Shown one piece after another: positions 13,260-24,551 of a stretch of 64,000 bases of DNA. The DNA lies in assembly GCA_023014335.1 (NCBI GenBank), contig JAECYW010000018.1, positions 1 through 64,000 of the forward strand, given 5' to 3'. The position numbers were made by a program, and so were the translations under genes. The notes under the pieces are model-generated. The model saw only the letters and a program-made list of their open reading frames with translations. It was not told the origin of the DNA and ran no database searches. This DNA is from Galerina marginata (taxonomy: Eukaryota; Basidiomycota; Agaricomycetes; Agaricales; Galerinaceae). Every line of letters starts with the position of its first letter. The stretch's first letter is position 1.

Positions 13260-14471
13260 ATGGATGGACCTGTTCGCCCCCCCATAAGCATTCCGCCAGA
13301 AATTTGCGGGATCATATGCCAGGACCCAGTCATTCGATACCGCGACTTGCACACCTTCTGCTCCGTCTCTCAGGCATTCCGTGCTGAAGCTGAGCGTTTG
13401 CTGTACATTACCATACGCTTGAGAGGCACGCGTTGTATCAAGGCCTTTTGCACCACCGTCGCCCGCCGTCCATATCTGGCACTGCGCCTGAAAAAGCTCA
13501 TTCTCTACATGCCACCACAGATGGACCTCGAAGCAGATGACCTCTCCCGCATCATGCATGCGCTCAGCCTTTCTGTACATCTCAAGGATTTGCAAATCCT
13601 CAAGGACGATAGCCGTGGTATTGGGGACAAGCCTGGGGACGCCGTACAGAGGTGGATTCTGGAAGGCCACCGATTCCGGTTGAGAAGATTCACGAATTCC
13701 TATTTCCAGCCGCAGGTCCTGGTAGACTTTCTCAAGAATCAGCCGGCCATCGATACCCTCGTGTTGAAGTGCAAAGGGAATGCCGAGATCTGTGCCGCCC
13801 CCCTTCCTATGCTGAGCACTTTGGACAGTTCTGCGGCTGTTGTGCAGGAATTCAGCTACCCTTCGTGGCACAAGAGGAATATCAAGAGGTTGCAGTTTGA
13901 ATTTGTGCAGTCGACGGACGTCCAGGAGCTGGCTACATTTGTTGCGTTGACGCAATATAGCAAATCGCTTAAGAGTCTCAGCATCAGGCGCAAGGACAGC
14001 AGGAACGGCTTAGATATCGCGGTGCTCACGGCTTGCGTCGCTTCACAGCTCCCCGATATAAAGTACTTGCGAATCATGGATTATACAACGAAGGTACGCG
14101 TCGTCGTCGCGACTTTTCTTGGTTCTTCATGAAATTAATATCGCCGTTATCCGTAGTTGGAGACGTACCATGTCCCTTTTTTGCCATTCCCAATCCGTCT
14201 TGATCACATTGAAACACTGGTACTGCGCCCACCAACTCGAGCCTACGACGATACAGACAAGGACTCGAAAATCAGCGCTTACATGGAGCTACGGACGCCA
14301 GAGGGCCGTAAGTGTGCCGCCGAGAGGATAACGACGGCTCTTCCCACCCTGACCCGCCTTGTTATCGTCGGGAAACATATTCACGAATTCAGAAAGAACT
14401 TGGAAACAGGAGTAATTTCGGAGCAAGAATTGAAAGCGCTGGACGATCAAGACTGGATGAAGGTCTCCTAG
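13260..14471 (+). CDS. F-box-like/LRR-type protein
   Basis: Two exons (13260-14093 and 14157-14471; intron GTACGC...TAG, phase 0) encode about 382 residues. Near the N-terminus, IPPEICGIICQDPVI...RDLHTFCSVSQAFRAEAERLLY matches the degenerate F-box-like pattern of basidiomycete substrate adaptors: a 'PPE' helix, then a Leu-rich helix, then 'S..FR..A...LY'. The rest alternates short Leu-rich strands and helices (LKKLILYMP, LKDLQILKDD, IDTLVLKCKG, LKSLSIRRK), consistent with irregular leucine-rich repeats. Such proteins usually recruit targets to an SCF ubiquitin ligase through Skp1; the target is unknown. The start is the ATG at 13260; the frame is open further upstream, but without an ATG in good context. 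Confidence 0.7.
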
Positions 14472-16146
14472 GAGGGTCGTCCAGCGAACTTTTGTATCAA
14501 CACTTTTATTATTGATATTTACTTTCACTGCTGGAGCCCGGACGCTCCGACCGTTTTTATAAATATTGTAATGCTCGGTAGATGTTATTGTGTAAAATCG
14601 ACTTGTAGAGGAGTACCTCAGCAGTCTCCATCCCTGTGGTTTCACTTTTTTCATGTTTGTACCAGACGCCGCTGGCACCTAAACCTTATAAAGGCTGTCG
14701 TCGACAACCAACAAAATGCTCAACGTGGCAAACACAACCTTAACCCGATTATCCTTCAGCTATCATTACAAATATCTCGCACTGGCTAGCTTGAAATGGT
14801 TCTAGATCTTGTCTCGAGAGCATCCGGCGTCACCGACGAATGTCTGGATTGGCACATCACTAACGCTCACTAACGGTTGGTTCGTCGACGCGTCGACTTC
14901 TAGCCTTCTTTATTGAGTCGAAGCCAATTTTCGTTCTTATTGCGCATTCGTCGCCAGACTTCTGATCGACTTTCGCCCAATTCTCGCAGTGGTACTAAGG
15001 ACCAACCTGCGTGATAGATTTCATGACGCCTGGGTGTTATGAACTCGACTCAAGGCGCCTTGTCCTCACCTTCCTATCAGTTGAACTGAGGCTATATAAT
15101 TCATACATTTATGAATTAAAACTCTTGCTATAGTCCAGAAAAATAAAACAACGCCTCCTGCATGCTAGAACTGCCTCTGGATGACAGGTTCACCGTTGGA
15201 GTTATGACCGCTGGCAGTTCGAGAAAGACCTTTTCAGTTCCGAGTCGGGTCTGACAGTCAACTCAAGATCACGGAGTGGACAACTTGTACTTTATTAATT
15301 ACCCTCCGCCTTGTCGACAGTCAGGATCCGTCCGCAAGAGACCGGACGGCTACTGCGCTCGGATATTATTAACTCTCATGCTGGGCTTCAAACCACGAGA
15401 GGGCTCGTCCTTGTGATCTATTTCAAATTCCCAAGAGTCTTCCGCACATCTTATATTCCTCTACATTTCCCATGAATTTAGTCGCAAGGAATTGTTTTCC
15501 CCACTGGCAGGACGCCATAATGCCTACTCTGCCCCAGAATACGAAATAAATTGGACTTTTACTCTCCTCATAAACTTGGTAACTTACCGGTTGATCGGCG
15601 AGCGGAATTGCATTCTGTTCCGCTTCCATCTTCTGCTTTACAAACAGTCCCATCCTGTTTATGACCATGAGATTTAAGTGGCACCTACTTGGATATAAAT
15701 ACCGCATTCGCGCACGCCGTCACATATATCCATTTTATGGAGGTCTCCTTCCCACCGAATTATTTTGTTCCGTCTCAACTTGATCTCGACGCGTAGGTGC
15801 GTTTGGATCGTTTTAGTGCTTGTCATGATCTAATCTTATCGCTTTCTGATATGGTGTGGCTCGAAAGTTGTCCCTGCATCTCGGGTCAGTTTCTATCTTT
15901 GCCGTCGCTGTGATTGGCGCTTTGGACGATCCTTGCTATTCCGCTCTATGGGCCGTTAGGCGGACCGCATGTCATTACCGTGGTTAAATTTAAACAGACC
16001 TCTCGCTTCCAAAAGGTAGGGTGCACTCACACAAGTCGTCACAGTCTTGTCCTCCTTGTCCACGACTATAGAAAGCTTCTTTATGTGTAACAGGATGGTA
16101 AATCGCTGCCTTCTTCTTCACACACACCCCGCGGAAAGTTGGAAGA
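14472..16146. other. intergenic region, no gene seen
   Basis: No coding signal supported by motifs or splice structure. It contains the 14-bp palindrome GTCGACGCGTCGAC at 14884-14897 and a TATAAATA box at about 15694-15701 with no clear gene immediately downstream. Confidence 0.4.
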
Positions 16147-17535
16147 ATGTTCAAGTCATCGACAATGTTCACCTCGACTCTATTCGTCCTTCTAAGCCTT
16201 GGTTTCCAACCACTCGTCGTGAATTCACAGACACCACCCTCTGCAAGTCCCAACGTCACAACAGCAGCAATAGATCTCTTGGATGCCAACCGTATGTTCA
16301 AACTTGTGGTCTGGTTGCCAAATTTCACCGGAATTCACGTTGTTTTCTATGTAGACATCCTTCATTTCCTCGATGTCGTCGACGCGTTCGGCCATATCTC
16401 AGTGCGCAACCCTGATAACGCGAGCCAATTTATTATGTCCGTCATAGTCCGCTCTATTTCTTGAAGCTCGTGACATTAATGATTTGAGGTTAATAGGTCA
16501 TTTGCAATTGCACCTGCACTCGCTACCTCTGGATCTCTAGTGACGTGAGTGACTCCGAAGAACTTACAAGATACGTACCAATGTCCTCGCAGCTATGACA
16601 TCAACAATGCCACTGCTCTTCACCTTACGTTCAATACATCCGTCACGGGCTCCGCCATTCCTTCCAGCTTCCTAGAACGCTTTATCCATTCCGAGGTGAA
16701 TATTATTCGTAACCTTTTGAACTATTCTGCGAGGTGCGGAACTTAATAAGTACTGCGATAGATTTACAAGGCATTCCCAGACGTTATAAGCGTGGTGCAC
16801 GCGCACACGACTGAGGTCCTCCCATTTGGTGCTGCAGGCGTAGGATTGAAGGCGCAGATGGGCACGGTAAGTACGCGGCAAATTGTGTTTTCAATAGGCT
16901 CATGTGGCCTACATTAATTAAACGATTTTATTCGTCGTGTCTAGGCAGGCTCAGTAGGAGCGCTCAAGGACGGTTCTCCGATATTCGATACCAACACCCT
17001 CCCGAAAAGTGTCCTCCCCGACGATCAACCACAGGACCTTTTGATTCGAAATGAAGTCCTAGGCGACGCGCTCGCGAAATCGTTTGAGAATGGGAGTCAG
17101 CTCGTACTTATGAAAGGTATGTCACTTCGTATTGTTGCCTGCTGCAAGTTAATTTGTAACCGCCTCTCGATGAATTAAATAGGACACGGTATGGCCATAC
17201 GCGGCGCCTCGACACGCGATGCCGTCTACAGATCTTTCTACGCAAAACAATCAGCAATTGTGCAAGCGCAGGCAGTTCTCCTTGGCGGGCTCGCACACGG
17301 CGGAAAGCAACCAACGGGCCTAACTGCACGTCAGGCGATGGATGCAGCTGTGACAAATGAGGGAGAATCGCTGTAAGTCAATTTTTGTCTCCCTTATTTT
17401 TATTGTCGAAGATCGTCCCTCATCCTGCATTTTACGCTGCCTGCTTTTCCTAGACTCGGCCGCGCTTGGAACCTCTGGGTTGCTCAGGTCGGGACTGAAG
17501 CGCTGTATAAAAATGATCTGGCCCCTGGGCGCTAA
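16147..17535 (+). CDS. secreted class II aldolase/adducin-fold protein
   Basis: Eight exons assemble in frame: 16147-16291, 16355-16436, 16497-16544, 16593-16695, 16762-16866, 16945-17116, 17183-17372 and 17454-17535. The product starts with a hydrophobic signal-like segment (MFTSTLFVLLSLGFQPLVV) and then shows the class II aldolase/adducin head domain: VVDAFGHISVR (substrate loop), VVHAHTTEVLPF (the His-x-His metal ligands), LMKGHGMAIRGAS (third His, on both sides of an intron), ending W..WVAQVG.EALYKNDL. In family members these three His bind a divalent metal for aldol cleavage or epimerisation of phosphorylated sugars. A signal peptide is unexpected for that chemistry, so the substrate is unknown. 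A second possible start is the ATG at 16165. A stop codon that seems to interrupt the frame near 16546 lies inside the 48-nt intron 16545-16592. Confidence 0.8.
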
Positions 17536-17786
17536 AACGCAAATGAATGAAGGCAGGAAACAGGAAATCAGGCAAAGGAAAGAAGCTTGGCTGAACCAAA
17601 TCCTTCGTGAAGTTAAGCATGGACGTACAATTTAAATAAATAAGTCTGCAATCCGCATCGTTGCTTCCATTGAGTTGATAAGATCGACGGCCAATGCCGA
17701 GTCGAGTCAGTTGATAAGATTTTGATCTTGCAAGCTGGCTGCCATCCACGTCCATTTGTCCTATCCTTCATCTCATCTGCTCCTTC

Positions 17787-19467
17787 ATGGCTACCCCAGA
17801 CGAAAAGTACGAACTCATTACTCGAAGGTTGCAAGAAGTCCTAGGTGGGGACTCCATCAAAGGCATCCTCGCAGAAGGACGACAACCGAAATGTTACTGG
17901 GGCGGGTACAATCCAATGCACGACCTTCTCCACCGCTTGCTAATTTTCTTGTTTTATATACAGGAACTGCGCCTACTGGTAGACGTGCGCCACCTATTGC
18001 ATTTCATTGTGGATGAATCTGTTGCTTAACTGAACGACACTTCTCCAGCACACATTGGGTACTTTGTGCCGTTGACGAAAATCGCCGATTTCTTACGGGC
18101 TGGCGTTCACGTATGCGTTTCCTCGTTCTTAGAGGCTTGACACGTCACTTAACCTTTGTAATTTGACAGGTCACTATTCTTTTAGCAGGTTAGTCACCAC
18201 TGGTGCAATCGAACACCATCTCATGAGCAAACACCTTTCAGACGTGCACGCATTCCTTGACAACCTCAAAGCGCCATTAGAGCTTGTCGCCTATCGCACA
18301 AAATACTACGAGTTCCTCCTTACAGCCGTTTTCAAATCACTTGGAATCCCTATATCCTCTCTCCGCTTTGTCGAAGGGTCATCCTACCAGCTAACGAAGG
18401 AGTACAATCTCGATAACTACAAACTCTGCGCGACAGTATCCGAGCATGACGCAAAGAAGGCTGGCGCAGAAGTCGTGAAGCAAGTAGAAAGCCCGCTGCT
18501 CAGCGGCCTATTATACCCTGGCCTCCAAGCCCTAGACGAACAATACCTTGATGTAGATTTTCAATTTGGAGGGGTCGATCAAGTACGTCTTGATTATAAA
18601 CTATATTTTGCCTTGTTAACCGCTTACTCACCTCTTACGCTACAGCGTAAAATATTCACCTTTGCCGAGCTCTATCTCCCAAGGCTCGGCTATGCCAAGC
18701 GTGCGCACCTCATGAACGCAATGGTACCTGGCCTTGCCGGTGGTAAGATGTCTGCCTCGGATCCCAACTCCAAGATTGACTTCCTCGACACTCCTGAAAC
18801 CATTCGCAAGAAACTTAAGTCCGCTTTCTGCGAAGAGGGCAACGTCGAGGGCAATGGAGTACTCGCGTTTGTCGAGGCAGTGTTAATACCTATCAGCCAG
18901 CTACGACTCGAAAGACGCGCAGCCGGTTCAGAGACTCTCCTCGAACCAGGGCTAGGCGACCAGCGCCCGTTTATTGCGGATGACGCGCCGGAAGGCACAG
19001 TTTTTAGCGTCGAGAGGGATGCCAAGTTCGGTGGGTCGACGCACTACAAAAACTTTGAGGAAGTCAAGGCAGACTTTGCAAGCAAGCAGCTGCATCCAAA
19101 GGACCTAAAATCGAGCGTTACGGAGGGGATCATCCGCCTTCTGACGCCGGTGAGGGAAGCTTTTGAGGCAGATGAGGAGTGGCAAAAAATCGAGAAGCTC
19201 GCCTACCCAGACCCGAACGCGAAAGTTGATAAGAAAAAGAAGAAGGTAAATTCTGCAGCTTGTTGTGATTCCTGGAGCATGATTGAGTCTGACCTTGTAC
19301 TCGCTCACTTTTTCTAGGAGAAAGTTTACCACCCTCCACCACCCGGCAAAGGCAAGAATGCTCAGCAGCCTATACCAACGACAGAGGAAGACGCTCCGTC
19401 GGTCGCTCCTGGCCCAGAAGTTGTCCATGCCGCCGCCGAGCTGGCAAAGCAGGCTGCAAATTCGTAG
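17787..19467 (+). CDS. cytoplasmic tyrosyl-tRNA synthetase
   Basis: Class I aminoacyl-tRNA synthetase that charges tRNA-Tyr. The spliced product matches eukaryotic TyrRS throughout: CYWGTAPTGRPHIGYFVP carries the HIGH-equivalent (PHIG), followed by [14 protein letters not shown], the tyrosine pocket around VAYRTKYYE and QFGGVDQ, and the KMSKS-equivalent [15 protein letters not shown]. The Lys-rich C-terminus (KVDKKKKK) is followed by a Pro-rich tail ending AKQAANS. The 5' part is unusually fragmented: exon 1 (17787-17901), a 21-nt exon (17964-17984), exon 3 (18049-18110) and a 19-nt exon (18170-18188), then long exons from 18242. Intron 1 appears to use a GC donor (GCGGGT at 17902), because no GT donor keeps the frame. 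The signature motifs are intact and no frameshift is needed. Confidence 0.93.
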
Positions 19468-19828
19468 CAAGATCCTGAGGTAGAAACCAATCTAAGGGGA
19501 AACTGGTGAATTCCTGTCCAGGTTTCTTCTGAATTTACGACGATGTATATACGGTTCTGAGGGCGATTGTCTAGTTCACGAATACCAAAGCCTCTGGTAT
19601 AGTCATCGAAAAGAAAATGGTCATGCCGGTGTGCTATATCAAAATTGATCGTCTATAGTCTGGGTCAATTTGAATCACTAGCAGGATATTGTCCGTTCCA
19701 GCCCTATGGATTGATATCATCTCGTCCAGCTTTTTTAGTCTCAAATTTCAATTTCAATTCAAAATCCTATTTCGTCAATATTTTGAAACAGCCGAAATAT
19801 CTTTTGTTATACCTTGCAGTAAGTACAA
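19468..19828. other. convergent intergenic region
   Basis: A 361-bp 3'-to-3' spacer between the tyrosyl-tRNA synthetase (+) and the EF-hand/ZZ gene (-). It is AT-rich, with no gene seen; it presumably holds both 3' UTRs. Confidence 0.5.
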
Positions 19829-22800
19829 TCAGCCATTTCTTTCTTTCTTTGAAGAGCTATCCCGACGTGACGCCGAAATGACATCTTCCATCATTGCCAG
19901 CAGACGTCCGAACTGGTTGTCGACCTTCGCTTCCAGCATATCCAACCGTTGTTCCAACCTAGACTCATAGGAAGACAGAACTCTAGGCGGGATACCTAGA
20001 GGATCTACGATAGTTTGATGATCATCTTCTGGAAGGGATTTTACTTCCAATCCATCGTTTGAAGGAGCCGCTTCGAGATTCGGGGTCACACCTTTCAGAT
20101 TCTTTGCAATGTCGTCCACCGCATCCTTCACCTCCTTTTTGACGACCTCCAGCTGCGTATTCACCTTCTTCTCTAGTGACAGAAGTCCTTCGTCGATGCC
20201 GACATTGATCCTCCTTTCCATCTTAGCAAGGTGGGTCTCGACCCGACTCCCGTTCAGTTCGCTGGCTTTGGTGTTCGCGCTGTCGTTAATCCTCAGAAGG
20301 TAATGCTCTCCGGAATGAACACCTGGGGATCCCTCTCGCGGTTGGACACGTTTTCCTTGGCGCTCGCAGTCGAGGCATATCAGGGTGTCTAGGACTGTTA
20401 GATATGAATGAGAATAACCCTATGGGCCCTGAGGACTGTCTGGCGTACCACAAGCAATGCAAGCCCAGCACGGAAGAGTGACATCCTTACCACAACAAGC
20501 GCAGATTAATGCTATAATAGAAGGCCGACTCGTCAAAAGGTTTTCAAAGTCAGCGTCCTTCATTCGCTTCAGCGCTTTATTATCACGGTCCCTGTTCGAG
20601 TTTTTCCTGTCCTCGGATGCTTTGACTGAGTTTTTGATTCTCTCAGAAAGTAACCTAGCTCGAGGAATGAGGATAGGTAGCTCGGCGTAAGGAATTAGAT
20701 GAGACGCCTGGATAAGGGAATGAGAAAGATGGTGAACAAAATTTTTGGCGCTGTTGAATTCCTGCGATTCGATGCACTCAGGGCAAAGATCGATGTGGTT
20801 CGACATGTCTTCTTCGATACACGTAATGCAGAGAAGGTGGGTGAATGCGACAGGCTGGTGACACACGTCGCAAGACGCAGTGCCCCTGGAAAGACGGCAA
20901 AGGTGGTTGTTAGTCGAATAGTCTCCATGGAAGAGATGGTTCTGAAACATACAAGAAATACACCTGTCTGTCGTGAAGATAAGTCGCAAGCCCCTCGTAC
21001 AATCTAGCAATGCTTGGAGGGATAGTCCGCCTTAAGAGGGAGAATTCATCGTCGTGATTATCCGTCAGAAACCCTCTTCCGATATCAAGGTAATGGTTTA
21101 ATTTTCCACGACTCCTCAACTCTATCCATTTCCGACGCTCAGAGACTGCATGGAAGAAGTTCCATGAATCCAGGCGCCTTTGTGTCTGGAACAATACAGC
21201 CTCTGCGGCAAATGCCCATCGTCTTCGGGCAATAGACCACGAAGGATCGGGAGAAGGTCCGTCGAGGAGGTACCGGAAGCGGAAGATGTCGGGGGAAACC
21301 TTTGTAATGTAAAAATGTCCCTGTGCAGATGGTTTTTCTTCATCGACATCGCCATTGACTTCGCTGCATTTCTGTCTGCATTCAACAGCAACGCCTTCGG
21401 ACCATGTACCTTCGATGGTGTTTTTCCTAGAATCAAACTGGCCTTGACATACGAGCACACCTCGTTGTGGGTAAACGATCGCCAAAGAAACATTGATGAC
21501 TCCATCCTCATTGACCGTCCCGACCGCTCCATCAACACTGACCGATCCTAGAAAATTTATACCTTTCCCACCTATAGCTTTGTCCACAACGGGGCCAATG
21601 ATGAACTGGAAAGCACCCAGATGTGCGATTTCAGAAACGGCGCCTAGAGTACACACGCCAATCCAGCCTCCCTCGATCGGATGTGGAGTATGTTCCAGTG
21701 GTGCTGCCACAGGGTTTAGATCAGGTTCCTCGTACTGGAACGTAGGACCAAGACCGTTAACCAGGATGGAAACGCTGAGAGGCTCCTTTGGGTCGCTACT
21801 GAGTCAGGCCAGGGGTGATCGTCACCGCCAGCTTTGAGAAGGGTGTTCAGAGCAGGAAGTGCTGCAGTCCCCTTGAACGATGTAAGAAACTTTGTGGTTT
21901 CGTTAGTAATCTTATTCCGAGTATGAATCAGATTACATACCATGCCATATGCATGGTTCGCGAACTGGGATTCAACATCTCGATGCGTTTGATTGAATAT
22001 TGCTGTAATATGGACGGTAAATCTTTGTCAGGAATAAGGGAGAAATGGTAAACAGGCCTTCAAGTTTGCGCATGCGGATGTCGAAGACCGAGAAAATATT
22101 TGCCAGAGCGCGGCTATGGACAAGAAGCTCATTTGCATGTAGGATGCGTGTTCTAGCTAGTTTAATAATTTTGAGATGTTGGGTGAGTACAAGGAACAAT
22201 AATGGTAAGATCCACTGTGTATTTCGGTTGTTCAGCGGCCCAAAATTTTGGGGAATAATAAGAATTACCATTTCAACCCGGCGAGACCCAGCAATGAGGG
22301 TGACATCTGATGCCGAATCAACGACGAAAGACATCTCTTTCAAATTGGTTAGAAGTCGATGCTCCAATGAAGCCGCCACAGACGCTGCGATGTCGGAAAT
22401 CTTTCGTTCCTGGCGGGCATTGTGAGGGAGGGGCTTTGTAGATCGGAGAAGACCTTCGATACGTAGGAAATTCAGGTCATTCAAGTAACAGCCAACAAAT
22501 GCCTGGTTGGCTAGATGGACAGAGGAGAATACGTGATGCATTTCGAGCATGATTGAGTAGAGCTTAGTCCGGTAGTTCGTGATATTGACGTGCCATCCTG
22601 AAGAAAAGTCTCAAAAGGGATGGTCAGAATGAAGACGATAGACTGACCGGCCGCCCAATAAGCAATCCAGTGGAGTAAACTAAGGCATCGATGTTACTTT
22701 GCTTGACGAATGAATAAAGATTAATAAATACTCACCTCACTCCTTTTGGTCTGGAAAGCGCGAACTTGTTTGCCTCTTTCACACTGATAAACCCAGATCC

Positions 22801-24551
22801 GTCCTCATCCATCGCCTCCACAACGGGTTGGACATGAGTCACGTCGATGAAATCGAATATCCATTCGTCAGAATCGCTCTCAAATTTTTTTTGGCTTGAA
22901 GTCAGTTGTTCCAATCTAAGGGTTGGCCGGGAGGACGGAAGCAAAGGTTGCGGCTCTTCATCAGGAGGAGTCAAGAGTTGATATGGAAAAGCAGTGCCTG
23001 GTAGAGAGCGGTCCGTGAGAAGATGATCTCGGAGCGTCAACACAAAGTGTTTGGCCTTCACGCTTCTTTTCAGACCCTAATGCGCACAGTCAGCAATAAT
23101 AATGTGCGACGTGAGGGGAAAACCACCATTCGATCCCAAATTTCTTGTAATTCCTGCAATAATATAAAGGGTAAAACTTAGGATCAAATGGCAGGTGGAA
23201 AATCGTACCGGGTCCTTCAGCTTCACAGTGGTATCCGAGTGGACTGCCTTTTTGGTAAGTTTACCTTCCTCCAGAATGAGAATCGATGTGCTGATGAGCT
23301 TGTCTAATTTCAGATTATGTTCTTGCAACAGATGTCCTTGGTGCTCCACATTATTAGACTGGACGATGAGCAGTTTCTCGAAGCGTGAGAGACTATTGGC
23401 CAAAACCTCGTCCAGGTTTTCCTTCAGCTCCGCGTCCAGCTCCTTCCGTAGTGAAATAAACGCCTCTTTTTCACTTCCACCCGCTTTTCTGGCCTCCGGA
23501 GACTGGCCCGCTTTTGCGAGAAGTCCTATCAACAGATCGTCCTTGCTGACGCACTCTTCAGCGCCTCCGTGGTCTTTCAAGAATTTGACAACTTCCTGTT
23601 CACGTGGAGTATCGAGTTTGCGGAATAATTCCATAACCGTTTCCAGTTTGTGGTCTACGGAATCGAGCTTCTGTCCGACCTTTACGATGGCGACATTTGC
23701 GGCGTCGATTCCAGCCGCAGTGAACGCGGATAGTAAAATTTGCAGCTCACTGCGTCGCAGACTGAATTTTTGGATATGATCAGCAAATCGTCGTTCGTAC
23801 TTGGAAGCATTGATCAGCTTCGCTGTCGAGACGAGTCATAAGATATTTCCCGACAAAGATAAAGCGGGTACTAACAGACTGTCTTTCGGCCCTGATAATG
23901 GGTCAAAATGCATCCACATTCCCTGATATCCTCTGCAATAGCTTTGACCAGGCTTTGTAACCGCGCTCTGTCCGATTCTCTTTCTCTTTCTTGGACATGT
24001 ATATGCTTGATTTTTCGGAGTCTAGAATTAAGCAATTTATTGGTACCAGTTTTGAACGTCGGTTGGCACATACTGGAACATGGCACTCATCATATTCTGC
24101 ATCTGTAGGTACACAGCCAGAACCTTCCTATCATTTTTCCGTCTTGAAAGGTCCAGACTGATGACGGAATGGAAGGTGAAAATAGCAACTGGTAGGATAA
24201 TCTCCTCATCAGAAGTCGATATTTTTGGACTTAGGACAGTGAGTACGCACCACCGAGAATAGGATGAACATTTCCAAGCGCTACTAGACCCTCTAGTACC
24301 ACGCTCGCAGTTTCCACCCAAGAATCGACGGCATGAAGCAAATCGGTAGATTTCTCGTCGACAGGGAGAGATTGTTCAATAATCAGCTTGTTTTCTTCAT
24401 AGTACTTGGTGAGCTCTTGCCACTGCTGCTCTTGATCCTTCTCAAGTGTTAAGGACGAGGTGATCCTGTTATGAGATTGTGAACGGCCAAACGAGGGTGT
24501 GTCGTTGTTGAATGGAGCTAAATTCTGTGGGGAAAAGCCTTGCTGGTCCAT
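19829..24551 (-). CDS. large EF-hand plus ZZ-type zinc-finger protein
   Basis: Long multi-exon gene from the ATG at 24551 to the stop at 19829, roughly 1,100 residues. In order: a helical N-terminus (ALGNVHPILG, then FTFHSVISLDLSRRKNDRKV); coiled-coil helices; a canonical EF-hand loop DEDGSGFISVKE (about 22780); a membrane-like or hydrophobic stretch after YWAAGWHVNI; a beta-rich region (IEGGWIGVCTLGAV); a ZZ-like Zn finger with C-x2-C pairs (CDVCHQPV, CITC, CPEC, then HHLSHS); a second Cys cluster (CACC, CWACIAC, CLDCER); and a C-terminal coiled coil. This architecture is common in Agaricomycetes but uncharacterised. Ca2+ binding at the EF-hand and Zn2+ binding at the ZZ are inferred from ligands. 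Near 21783-21792 one base seems to be missing: the frame ending DSVATQ must shift to reach EPLSVSILVNGLG. A short ORF upstream of 24551 was not included. Confidence 0.75.

Noticed and set aside
13254..13955. 233-codon open frame on the minus strand
   Set aside because: Antisense shadow of the F-box-like gene.
16497..16600. In-frame TGA apparently interrupting the aldolase-fold gene at about 16546
   Set aside because: A 48-nt intron 16545-16592 (GTGAGT...CAG) removes it and rejoins LVT to YDINNAT in frame.
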